Positions 24,398-34,969 of a stretch of DNA of 64,000 nucleotides are shown piece by piece. Position 1 is the stretch's first letter. Every line of letters starts with the position of its first letter. The DNA is from Trichoderma breve. Its lineage: Eukaryota; Ascomycota; Sordariomycetes; Hypocreales; Hypocreaceae. The translations under genes and the position numbers were made by a program. The stretch is taken from positions 1,736,001-1,800,000 of the forward strand of contig NC_079237.1 in NCBI RefSeq assembly GCF_028502605.1, in the 5' to 3' direction. The notes under the pieces were generated by a model. That model saw only the letters and a list, made by a program, of their open reading frames with translations. It did no database searches and was not told the DNA's origin.

Positions 24398-27307
24398 ATG
24401 AAGAAGTTTTCCAAGATCCTGTCGCGGCGACTTGGGCGATCTGGCGGCGACGACCCTAGCCGCTGGGACGGAGGGCTGGAGTCTTCGCTCGACTTCCACC
24501 AGCTGACGTCCAGACGGTGGCGGAGTGGTGACGATGGACTGGCGATGAATGGCGAGAACCACAGCCGCATCTTTACGAAAGAGGTTCCCAAGTACGGCGC
24601 CGGGAGGATATTGGCGGATGGGAGCGACGACGCTGGCCAGCTCTGCGACGTTTGCCGGGAGATTGACTTTGCGAGGCTGCTGGACTGGCAGCCGGGGGAT
24701 TCAAGACCATGGGTTTCATTGGCACACTGCTTGAAGCTGAGGCTGCCCGAGGACGAAGGGCTGGGCCTCGACGGGATGACGCTGGACGGAGACGAGATGA
24801 GCGAGGACGAGAGGCGGAGGAAGAAGAGGAAAGAGGGAAACCAGTGTCCGTGGTGTGTCTTCTTCCACTCGATGATCACCACAGTGTCGGAAGGGGACGA
24901 GACTGGTGGCCTGGATGGGAGGGATGGGAGGGTCATGAAAGCCAAGTTTACGCCGTATCTGCGTATCCGCTTGGCGTTTGAGCGACTTGGCGGTGGGGAG
25001 AAGCACGCGTTGGGGAAATCGGTGCTCTTTGAAGTCACAACGAGAAATCGGTCTCTTCCGTGGGGGTACATTGTGAAGGCTGCGCCGGCGCTGGAGGAAG
25101 AGGAGGAGCAAGAGGAGGAAGTAAAGGCCGATGCAGAGACGGAAGCGGAGACAGCGACAGAAACAGATGCGGAACTGGAGGCAGAGACAAGCACCCAAGG
25201 GGAGATAGAAACAGGGACGGATTCGGGTGTTGAGGCCGATGCGGAGTTGAAAGAGGAGATGTTATCAGAGGTTAAGCCAAGGGCATCGACAACCGACGAT
25301 GTGGAGGACCATGTTGAAGAGAAGCAGAATGGCCATGCGAAAGTCAACGGAAAAGACAAGCGACAAGACGAATCAAGGGTCATTCGAGGGAGGGAGATAA
25401 CTCCGCTGCTCCATCTCCCGCTGGTAAAGAGCTGGATTGACTTTTGCGACGAGAACCATGCTGCCGAGGCCTGTTCCGTCAAGAATCTAACGTTGGTTAA
25501 GGGATTGAAGCTGATTGATTGCGAGGAGAACAGAGTTGTTCTTGCAGAGGAGCTATCCGCAGCAGCACCTCGCGACGAGATACAGGACGATAAAAGCCAG
25601 AGTGGTACTCGCAACAGCCATGAGAACAACACCAGGCACCAGAACGTGGATTATGTCACTCTCAGTTATGTCTGGGGAAGTTCTCGCCGCAAGGACACCG
25701 ACGCTGCCTCCGAAAAAGGAACCGAAGACGGCGACCAGCTGCCGCGCCAGCTCCCGAAGCTGATTGCTGATGCTATTTCCACCACCAAGGGCCTTGGATA
25801 TCGGTACCTCTGGGTCGACCGATATTGCATGCCCGCAAAGGGAGACGTGGAGGGAGCATCGGAGCGCCAGCGACAGCTCAGCCTCATGGGCCAGATATTC
25901 AGCCATTCGGCACTGACGCTCGTCGTTGCCGCGGGCGAAAGCGTTGACGATGGCATCGTCGGAGTTAGCGCGCCGCGCGAAGAGCAGCTGTCAATACAAA
26001 CAGAGTCGGACCTTTTCACTACGTCGCTCCTTCGCCCAGATCTCGAGGTTGCTTCGTCGAAGTGGGCGTCTCGGGCATGGACATACCAGGAGGGTCTCTT
26101 GTCGCGGCGACGCCTCATCTTTACTCCCTCGCAGATCTACTTCCAGTGCCAGGCCATACACTGTCACGAGAGCCTTTCTTTACCCCTCGAATATGCACCG
26201 GGGTTGAACTTTGGTCGGGTCTTTCCCCACTCGACTGAAGATATCCTTCGGCCTAATAAGCTGAAGAGTCATATCAAGGCCTACCTGGCCAAGAGCCTCA
26301 CCTACACCGACGACCATCTAGATGCCTTCAGAGGCTTACTCCACGAATACTCACGGCGGGAGAAGCTCCCCGTAGAGCACCTTCTCGGTCTGCCCCTTTT
26401 CCACCCCGACGACTTTACCAGGCACAAGGTCGTCAGCCAAACGGACCGCCTGGCCGTTGCCCTGGGGTGGATGCCCAATCGCACACTCCCTTCTTCTTCC
26501 ATCTCCGCCTCCACTACCTCTTCCCACGACGACCTCCTTCATAACCCCGTCATCGATCCTTACTCTCTCATTGATTCCCCCTGTCCCTTTCCCTCGTGGA
26601 CCTGGCTCGCATGGCGGCCCAACCAAACAACGTACAACTACAATACCCCCAGCTACTCCTTCAACTTCAACCTCGTGGACGACACTTCGCCGCTTCTCGA
26701 TGGCGTATCCGCCGCGCCTGGGATGGAAGTCTCCGTCGGCTTTAGTGATGGCATGGTTCTCTCGTGGGAGATTGACGGCGACGCTATTGCCCGCAAGGCC
26801 GACAAGATCGAGATGCTACGCCTCAAGACGTACTGCTTCGACTTGAACGTGAAGAGAACACCCGCTGGCGCAGGAAACAGGTCGACCCTGTCCCTGGCCG
26901 AGCCCGTTGCCTCCGCGCTGGGCAGGTCCGCTTCCGAATACATAGACGCCTGGATCCGCCGCTCGTCCGTCACCACCCTCTTCGCCTCTGCGGAGGACAC
27001 GCCGGTCGACCCGGAGTACCACCTCGTCGGCGTCCTCGTCTCGGGGCGGCACTGGAAGTCCGATGGGCCGATTCATCGCGCCACGGGCCCGGGGAGTGCC
27101 GCGGCTACGGCGACGGCGCTGATATGCGGACGCAGGAACTGGGATCCTGAGGGCCAGTGGGTGCGTCTGGGGGCTTTGAGCATCGCGTATGGCGGGCTGG
27201 TGCCTGTGGCGGACGAGGCTGATGCGTCCATCATGAAGGGGGTCGATGCGAGGAGCGGGGAGAAGAAGGATTTGAGGGTACGGTTGCGGGAGTTGGATAT
27301 CTATTGA
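24398..27307 (+). CDS. HET-domain (heterokaryon incompatibility-type) protein
   Basis: Single-exon gene of 969 residues. The HET domain (PF06985 type) runs from about residue 419 to 575: block 1 YVTLSYVWGSS, block 2 LGYRYLWVDRYCM, then SLMGQIFSHSALTLVVAAGE, and block 3 WASRAWTYQEGLLSRRRLIF. The usual CIDQ after WVD is replaced by CMPAKG. The N terminus has a Cys pattern common ahead of HET domains (LCDVCREIDF ... CPWCVFF), a possible metal site. Residues about 230-290 are a Glu/Ala/Thr-rich acidic low-complexity tract with repeated ETA/EAET words. In this family, HET domains trigger regulated cell death on non-self contact or serve as downstream effectors; the function here is unknown. No NACHT or repeat domain is visible. 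It converges on the hydrolase gene 301 bases downstream. Confidence 0.88.
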   Translation: MKKFSKILSRRLGRSGGDDPSRWDGGLESSLDFHQLTSRRWRSGDDGLAMNGENHSRIFTKEVPKYGAGRILADGSDDAGQLCDVCREIDFARLLDWQPGDSRPWVSLAHCLKLRLPEDEGLGLDGMTLDGDEMSEDERRRKKRKEGNQCPWCVFFHSMITTVSEGDETGGLDGRDGRVMKAKFTPYLRIRLAFERLGGGEKHALGKSVLFEVTTRNRSLPWGYIVKAAPALEEEEEQEEEVKADAETEAETATETDAELEAETSTQGEIETGTDSGVEADAELKEEMLSEVKPRASTTDDVEDHVEEKQNGHAKVNGKDKRQDESRVIRGREITPLLHLPLVKSWIDFCDENHAAEACSVKNLTLVKGLKLIDCEENRVVLAEELSAAAPRDEIQDDKSQSGTRNSHENNTRHQNVDYVTLSYVWGSSRRKDTDAASEKGTEDGDQLPRQLPKLIADAISTTKGLGYRYLWVDRYCMPAKGDVEGASERQRQLSLMGQIFSHSALTLVVAAGESVDDGIVGVSAPREEQLSIQTESDLFTTSLLRPDLEVASSKWASRAWTYQEGLLSRRRLIFTPSQIYFQCQAIHCHESLSLPLEYAPGLNFGRVFPHSTEDILRPNKLKSHIKAYLAKSLTYTDDHLDAFRGLLHEYSRREKLPVEHLLGLPLFHPDDFTRHKVVSQTDRLAVALGWMPNRTLPSSSISASTTSSHDDLLHNPVIDPYSLIDSPCPFPSWTWLAWRPNQTTYNYNTPSYSFNFNLVDDTSPLLDGVSAAPGMEVSVGFSDGMVLSWEIDGDAIARKADKIEMLRLKTYCFDLNVKRTPAGAGNRSTLSLAEPVASALGRSASEYIDAWIRRSSVTTLFASAEDTPVDPEYHLVGVLVSGRHWKSDGPIHRATGPGSAAATATALICGRRNWDPEGQWVRLGALSIAYGGLVPVADEADASIMKGVDARSGEKKDLRVRLRELDIY

Positions 27308-27608
27308 ATTATCCTTTGATTTTGTTTAATGCTTGTATACGTTATGAGGGTGGGGATCTAATTAATTGACTTTTTGATGTATGAGTGTTTTATGTATATA
27401 TATGTCTATATACCAAGGGGATGTTGATTGTTTTATTCGGGATGGGAAAAGTGTACGCGGCGTCTTCATGACGAAAGATATCGATACCAAGTTATAATCA
27501 TTACATTACTAGTTTACTCTTGCGCCTTAGATCTTTGTAAATGTTTCTTCATACATCATCCAAACGGCAAATCATGTCTCTGGAGTTCGATCGGCTGCTT
27601 AAAACAAT
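27308..27608. other. convergent 3' spacer between the HET gene and the hydrolase
   Basis: 301 bases shared by two 3' ends; AT-rich with TATATATA-like runs at about 27390-27412, plausible for polyadenylation. No gene seen. Confidence 0.5.
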
Positions 27609-29928
27609 TCAATCCATCTCCATCATGGCCCTCACAGACAAATCATTATGCACCCAACCCACTATCCGGCTCGCCACATCGCCCACCAACCTATCATAAT
27701 GCGGCCCAGGCAAGAAAACCGCACAATGGGCCGTCACCTCATCCATGCCGTCCATGTACACGCTCACCCACGTAGGATCCATAACCCCATTCGTCTTGCT
27801 CGGCGTATTGCAAAACTTTCTCAACTTCTTAGGCTTACCCGTCGCTTCAGCCTCAGTAACCTCAGCCAAGGAGGCGGAGGACGATGCTGCGGCTGCTTCC
27901 TTGTCCAGCCGCTTCTTCTCTGCCTTGCCAGCCTTTTCTTCTTCCTTCTCAAGACGTCTCTTTTCCTGTTCCGCTTTTTGCTTTTGCTTCTTCATGTCTT
28001 TTTCGAGCTTATCCGCGTCCTTTTGCTTCTGCTTCTTCATATCTTTTTCGAGCTTATCCGCGTCCTTTTGGGCGTCCTTTTGGACCTTCTTTTGACGCTT
28101 CTCGATTAGTTTTTCGCGTTCGCGGAGGGCCTTGCTGCGGTCTTTGACGGCGTTCTCGTGGGCCTTTTGGAGGCGGCCGAATTCCTTTTCTGCTTGTTTG
28201 CGGGAGTCTTTGTCTGTATATTGTGATAGATCTGGCTGCTCTGGGGCTTGAGGGAGATCAGGGATTGGAGGGAGGTCTATATCGGGAGGAGAAACCAGGG
28301 GCGTGTCTGACGGGGGTTTCTTTTCATCAACAGAGCCCTCAGTAGCAGCAGATGGCGCGTCTGATGTGGCTGGTAGTGTCGTTTCTAAGTCTTGCTCTAC
28401 AAAATCGTCTTCCGTTTCATCCATGGGAATTGGTTCAATCTCCTGCATAGATAGCATAGACAGAGTAGACAGCCGGTTCGAATTAGTAGGCAACTCCGGC
28501 TCTTCCAACTGGGTACTTGAACCAGCGTCATTAATAGCCTTCTCTATTTTTGGCGCTGAGGCTGCTACCGGTTCATTCAGATCACTCTCTTTAGCCGGAG
28601 TGCTGGACTTAGAAAGAGTGGGAGAGGCCGGGCTTCTCGTTTCATCACCTGTTGTTGAAATGATCACATCGGCCAGCTTTGTGTTAACATCGTCCTCAGC
28701 CTTGCACTCGGATACAGGAATTGTTGACACATCGACCTGGCTTGGATCACGACTGCCTTCAGCTGTAGATGGCGGTTTAGGGCGGCCAGAAGCAAGTGTA
28801 TAATAGTTGGCAAAGCGTACTCGAGTGTGTGAATCGTTGAACGTGCCGCCGCTCAAGACTTGGAGATCGTCAACATCTTCAAGAGCACGAAGTTGGTTGT
28901 ATCGCGACATGAGCCCGCGATAGTCGGCCAGACATCCCCCAAACTCTAGATGGGAGGCAATGTGGTTACCAAAGGCAGTAAGGAGGCCTTCAGACCAGTG
29001 CTTAGAACTGAAATTCATCATGCGAGTAAGAAACGACTTTTCTCTAAAAGGCGAGTCATTGACGAAAGGGGGGTCAAAGTTGGGGTCTCTTGGTTCGCTC
29101 AGTGGACTATTCATAGACATGGTAGGTGATAAGGGCTGTGGATCAGCCGAGTGAGCCTCTTGAGGGGATGGCGACGCGGAGCCTTGGCCAGGAGGAGTCG
29201 GGGAGGGCTGAAAAAGACTTGAGATTCCCGAAGCTACGATACCGGGATGAAGTCCTAAAAAGGGTGAATCCAACGACAGAGTCCCCAGAATACGATGCTT
29301 CAGAGAACGCTGGCTGGACGAGATATAGGTGGGCTGTAGAAGTTCACGGCATTAGAACAGGGAAGTCGCTATAAACATGGGTCTTCTCAGATCAGGGATG
29401 GCTTACCATGAGAACCATCTCGGCAGCCAGTAAGCCTCCCATGGAGTGACCTATGAGGATAACATCGGTTGTTGGCGACTCGTGAGGCTCCAGCCAGGCG
29501 CTAAAGTTATCCCTCGCGACATCTATGGCCTTGTACGTCTTGTATCTAGGGTAAATTTTGGAGTGGACGGCATGGGTTTCTGAAAGGGCTTCACGTAGGA
29601 AGTTGTGGACATGAGCAGGGAATGATCGAAAGGACTGGTCATTCCCATAGAACCCATGGATGTAGACCAATAGAAGGATTCGCCTAGCATCCGAGTCGGA
29701 GCTTGATGGCACCAAAGATTGTGATGATGAAGTACGGGGGTCTTGGACTTTGACTTTAGAGAGCAGGATTTGGGGGCCTTCTTGATCCGGAGAGGCCAGC
29801 GAGGCTCGGGACTCATCCACGGCAGAATAGGGAGGTGGCGGAGGTAATTGGGAATTGTCCCTTGGCGGCAGGGGAGGTGGCGGCGGCCGCGGAACGGATC
29901 TTTCTGGTAGGGGAGGAGGCGATGCCAT
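27609..29928 (-). CDS. alpha/beta hydrolase (lipase-like, GHSMGG) with long coiled-coil insert
   Basis: Minus-strand exons 29928-29407 and 29333-27609 give 748 residues. The first ~60 residues are proline-rich ([20 protein letters not shown]). The hydrolase part follows: LLLVYIHGFYGNDQSFRSFP (oxyanion region), then the nucleophile elbow LIGHSMGGLLAAEM with Ser162, and GTLSLDSPFLGLHPG after the splice junction. A plausible catalytic His is in FLPGPHYDRLVGD near residue 719. Between them lie a low-complexity Ser/Pro/Glu segment and a highly charged Lys/Glu coiled coil (about 555-665) with a 15-residue tandem duplication. The substrate is unknown; a lipase/esterase role is inferred from the motif only. 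The catalytic Asp cannot be assigned by eye. Confidence 0.82.
27976..28065 (-). repeat. 45-bp tandem duplication in the hydrolase coiled coil
   Basis: Two adjacent 45-bp units, 27976-28020 and 28021-28065, differ at two positions and encode the 15-residue pattern KDADKLEKDMKKQKQ twice. The duplication adds about two heptads, so it lengthens the coiled coil while keeping frame. Confidence 0.9.
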
Positions 29929-32900
29929 GGTGTTGGATTAAATTATGATATCAAACGGTTGGCTTAGAGGTGAAGATGATATGAATATCTCCGGGATGTG
30001 GCAGGAGGGTGTTGGAAGAGGCTTGATGTCAGGAGAGGGTTTCTGAGTGAAATTGTGAAAGAGTTGCCATCACTGTTGCCGTATCATGGCCGCAGATGTA
30101 TACATGTAGCACAGCTTCGTCGTCGTCGTCGTCATCCAAGACGAATAAGAATAAACTCGTGAACCAAAGTCAAACGATCGGCGACGGGACTCGGGAGACT
30201 GTCAAAGTCCCGGAGCGGGGGAAAGATGAGGCTGGCCGAGATGCAGATGGCGGGGCTGCCGTTTCTTTGCTGCGCAATCGATAAGGACCCTGAATCACTA
30301 CCGGGTACCTAAGTAGATATTGGAGTAGTACAATGCCTCTGCACTGCAGCTGTATAGCGGCTCTAAGTATTCCCCGTCAGTGGAGAGACAAGAAGTGCTA
30401 CGGCGCTATTTAGCGAGCATTTAGGTGTTAGGTATTGGGTAGAACCGGACTTTTACTGTACAGTGCCTTGGATTGATGCTATGAATAGCCCTGCAGTTGG
30501 GACTTGGTGCCTGGGCGTACTCGTATGTTCCCTCCAGGCACGAGCTTGTTGCGCTAGGCCGCGCTAGGCTGCATGTGGCAGTGAAAAAGCCACTGCATGG
30601 TGCCTGCGCATGGACCGTTCAGAGTGGGGGTTGATGTCTCAGCCTGAGCCAATGGCAGCGAAGCAGAGCGACAACGACATGCAAGTACAAGTTCTGGTGA
30701 TTGGGGGCATCAATGCTCTAAAAGGAGCACCATCACGGCACATCCGTCGTTCCGAGCCACGCTGATTCAAGACACGCACGCATTGGTGCCGTTGGGGTCG
30801 GTTTTGTGGCATTTTGATTCATGTCAAGTGTCATTGGACCCAGCTTATCTCGTATTGTTGGCGTCTTTGTTTTATAGCAGATGCACGCTACCTGATCACC
30901 GGCGTGTACCTACTAGATACCTTAACAATTGAACTTAAAGGCACACGCTTTGGCTGTCAGTGTCTATCAAAATACCACATACAATTTGACAACACGATAC
31001 TCCGTACTGCTGCTGTAGATATTACTGCCCACGAAACTGTTACTAGACCAGCCTAGCGGTGCCTGTAGATTAACCAGGAGCACGGCGAGAGCTCCTAGTC
31101 TCCGCCCTCTTTCGTCGTGCAGTCTCCCATCTGTAGTGCCAGGGACGCATTGATGCTACACAGCACTAGCAGGGTTGCCCATCGCTTGCTCGCTCCGTAC
31201 CTTGGACAAACGGCGAATAGCGCGCAAACAACTAGGCGGACGAAGACTGTATCGTACAGTAGTGAGATGAAGAAGAAAAAGAAAAGTTCTTAGTGGCGCA
31301 ACTCACGTGCCGTTAGAGGAAGCTATTCCGGATGCTAATGGACGTAGAATAATTAAAGGGCATGGCGAGATGACTCGTGACGAGTCTGTTGCAACTAACG
31401 GCGATAGAGTCAATACATTCTCGTACTACGACGAAATCTCAGTCGTCATGTTCTGTAATACCGACCAAATGCCTGTCTGTTCGCTTGTGAGTATGTATTC
31501 TCCGTGCTTACTCCGTATGGGTACTGCATCATGCTATATTTCGCCGCGTACTTCTTCTCCGAACCTGGCTCGGAATGCCCCGTCTCCATTGATTGACTGA
31601 TCTTTACTGTAGTACGAGTACCCAGTCGCACCCTCGCGCTAACATACCGAGATGGAGCACATTGTGATTACCGACGACAGATGATCCGTACTATTCTATA
31701 TTAAAACCACAATGCCTTTACCTATATCATCTTAGATTGTATCAGCTGCCTCGAAAAACGCACGCACACATGCTATTACGTATCACTGCTACTTACTACA
31801 ACTCGTACTCGTTTTGAACAGACTACACAAGTACCATACATTGATTGGATTTCAATTTCATCAATGCCCGATGTTGTTATCGTATCAATCATATGCAGAT
31901 GCTGGTGCGATGGATGCCTTTTGCAGCTGCTAGTCCTCAGACGGGCACATCTCATGCATCCCGATGGACGGATCAAAAGCTTCACCACCTCCTTGTACCC
32001 TCTGCTGGCCAGTGGCATCTCGCCCTGTATCGTATCAATCTGTGCGCGGACCTGCATCGTTTTGGTGCGTCTTGGCATTTCGACATTCTGCGCTCAGACC
32101 CGTAAATCGAGTGGTCGCCCACTTGTGATTGGCTGCCGGCGCCGCAACCCCCGCCATAGCGAAATTACATGTACCGACAAGTATCCTCTCCAGCGGCCTT
32201 TTGCACCTGGAAGCAGGCCTGTCCCAGCACCTGCGCTAGCATCAGCCTCAGGCACGGAGCAATTGGGGGAGATGCGCCAGTGCCTGGAGCACCTGTAATT
32301 AACCATCGACCAATAATCCTGGCTGCGAAAAGGCCCGGCATCCTCGTCCAAGTCGTGCAGCTCGGCTTTTGCACAGGCGATCCCAGAGGCCTTGCCCGTG
32401 TTCGTACGAGTACCTGCAGTGCAACCTGCAGTACAACGCACCTTAGCTGTGCCGGCGCAAAGTACAGGTACCTCTGCTGGTCCTTGTCTGTGTACCGTGC
32501 TGCGCCGTGCAAGTACCTACACGAGGTACGTGTACACGAGCAAATCTCTGGTGGCCCGGTTCGTCCCTGTGCCTTGGCGGAGAGATTGCTATCGTCGTCT
32601 CCCCTTCCTTCGCTTCTCCTCTTTCGCCCGTTTGCTCTCTTTTTTCTTTTTGTTTTTTTTCTCCTCGTGGCCAGCGGACGTGCGCGCATCATTGCTTTGT
32701 TTTTTTCTTCGCCATGAACTTTGCCTTTCTTTCCGTTGACATTTGTTGAGCCGTTCTTTTGAAAAAAGGGGAGTTCGCGTGCGAGCTAGAGGAATAGAGA
32801 AGCAGAAACGAGAGACACCGGAGTGCCACGAGCAAACGAAACGAAACGAATCGCCGTCGCGACTTTGATCCCGGAATAATTTTGGCCATAATTTTTTTTT

Positions 32901-33209
32901 TTACTCGATTCGATTTCGCCGCCTTTGAGCTTTGTCAGATCCATCCTCCAGTGACACGGACGGATGGTGAGATTGTGGTGATCCTCTTCGATAAAGCATC
33001 GCCAAGACGGACAACACCAGCCACGACGACATTGACTACGACGCGGTGGTTATTTTGGGTTCTCAAGATGCAGCCAGCAGAAGGAATAGCGAATTAGAAT
33101 TTCACTTGCTTCATCCCTCGGCGTCAGCCAGCCAGACCCCACAACACCTGGGAATTCGATACGATCGTCGCTGCTGGGCAAATCAGCACTGCCCACCGAC
33201 ATTGCCACC
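29929..33209. other. 3.3-kb divergent spacer between the hydrolase and the membrane-protein gene
   Basis: No credible gene. Contents: a (CGT)n microsatellite at about 30118-30132; a cluster of nine GTAC words between about 32403 and 32535; a strong pyrimidine tract at about 32595-32675, which probably marks the core promoter of the downstream gene; and a leader with three short upstream ORFs (32714-32749, 32964-32981, 33068-33097). Confidence 0.55.
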
Positions 33210-34969
33210 ATGACGAACCGCCGGCCTTCACTCCTTCAGGCCCGGAGCGGTCCGCACGCTCACGCTCATTCTGCATACAAACTTGGACACGCACACGGCC
33301 ACGGCCAGCATTTGCATCATCAGTATCCTCACGACGCCGTAGCCGGCCCTCGCCCTGACGACATCAAGCCCGATAACGCCCAAGCACCAGATCTTGATAA
33401 TCGAGCTGCTGTGCCAGTCCCGGACCAAAAGCCTAGTGATGTGCTAACTCCAAGCGCAACCTCTCTCATTACCAGGGTCGTCCAGACCGTTTCGCTCGTT
33501 CAAATCGTGGATACCCGTGGATCACCAATCGAAACGCAGACTCGCTTTGCTATTCCAAACACCGTCGTTGTGGATAAGAACACGGGCAAGACGATATCTG
33601 CTTCTAACCCGGATCACACAGCAGCTCCAGCTGTGCCGGGTTCCAGCCCGGGGTCTAGCGGAGGAATCAGTTCTTCAACATCCAGCACCGGCTCGCAAAC
33701 AAATGCCACCCCTATTGCCCCAAGCTCAGCTTCTTCTTCGGGGTCGTCCTCGGAGTCGTCATCGGGGTCTTCATCGGGGTCTCCACCAGTGTCTTCGTCG
33801 GCCTCCTCGTCAGTAGCTTTGTCGGTATCTCCCCCGGCATCACTTTCTCCGCCCGCTCATTCTTCACCTCCAACGGCACCCCCTGCGCCTTCCCTGGGTA
33901 TTGGCCATAACGGAACAAACAGTATGTCGTCATCCGGTTTTCAAGTCTAAGCTTAACCAAACATGGCCCTTCTAACTCTAACGTGATAGTTCATCATTCT
34001 ATTCATCATAATGCGACCAATTCATTATTCCACGCTGAATCAGTAAACAATACCGCCTCATCAACCAAATTCTCTTCGACGACAACACGCCACCATACCT
34101 CATCGACGACTTCGGAGGTTTCCTCTTCTCAATTTACATCGTTTTCAGAAACCTTCATCTCAGCCGCCACTTCTTCCTTTGAGCCTGCGCCTACTGATGG
34201 CGCATTTGGAGGTGTATTTGGAGGAGATAGTGCACCAACGGCGAGCGGCGCAGCGCCCACGACGTCGTCATCTTCCAACTCGACCGACAGTGCGCTCTCT
34301 CCTCAGCAGAAGCAAGTCATTGGAGGTGTAGTTGGAGGACTGGCTGGCGCGGCTTTCTTTCTTGTTTTGGTGCTCCTAGCTCTGAGGTACAAGCGGCGTC
34401 AACTTAATGCAGCTCAAGCCGCCAGTCAACCTACTTCAGAGTCCCGTGAACTACCCCCGGCCACCGGTGCCCCTAACGGAGCTCCCAGCGGAGGAAACGG
34501 GGGCGGCAACGGAGGCGCAATGGCGGAGAGATACGGCGCGGCGGCACTTACCGCTGCGTTTGCTGGTCTGTCCCCCAAAACGAGTTCCGCTTCTGCAAAC
34601 TCTGCGGATACCGGAGAAAGAGGTTTCTACCGTGTGTCTGGCAGAAAGCTGCCATCAGTTCTGCAGGTGGGTGGTGATGGGTACTCAGACCCTCGTGCTA
34701 GTTTCATGAGCGGCACCTCAGACTGGAATCGTGGCTCCCAGGCCTTTGATCCCTTCGGAGGACCGGGAGCCCGGTTACAGCTTGGTGTCCCCATGCGACC
34801 AGACAGCGGCGTACCCGTTGTTCGATCCGGTCCAGCCCGAGCTGTAGTCGCAGAGTCAAACCCATTTGCAGACCCTCCGAGAACCCCCCCTGCTGACGCC
34901 TCAGTGCCCCCTATGATGCGGCAACGTGAGAGCCCCGGGAGAGGATCCAGATTTCAGGAAGGCCTTTGA
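33210..34969 (+). CDS. Ser/Thr-rich single-pass membrane protein with His-rich N terminus
   Basis: Exons 33210-33921 and 33990-34969 give 563 residues. I do not recognise a named family. The N terminus is unusually His-rich (HAHAHSAYKLGHAHGHGQHLHH), with no evident signal peptide. A moderately conserved-looking stretch follows (SATSLITRVVQTVSLVQIVD), then more than 200 residues of Ser/Thr/Pro-rich sequence of the kind that is O-glycosylated on fungal surface proteins. One transmembrane helix is clear near residue 370 (VIGGVVGGLAGAAFFLVLVL), followed by basic RYKRRQ, so the C-terminal ~170 residues should be cytosolic. This layout resembles fungal Mid2/Wsc-like wall sensors, without a WSC domain. 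ATG at 33210 has a good context (CCACC before it). The intron has a GTATGT donor and GATAG acceptor. Confidence 0.78.

Noticed and set aside
24373..25632. 419-codon Ser-rich minus ORF
   Set aside because: It is the complement of the acidic/charged N-terminal part of the HET gene, which has the real domain on the plus strand.
30096..30284. 62-codon ORF beginning MYTCSTASSSSSSS
   Set aside because: The serine run is a (CGT)n microsatellite; nothing else suggests coding.
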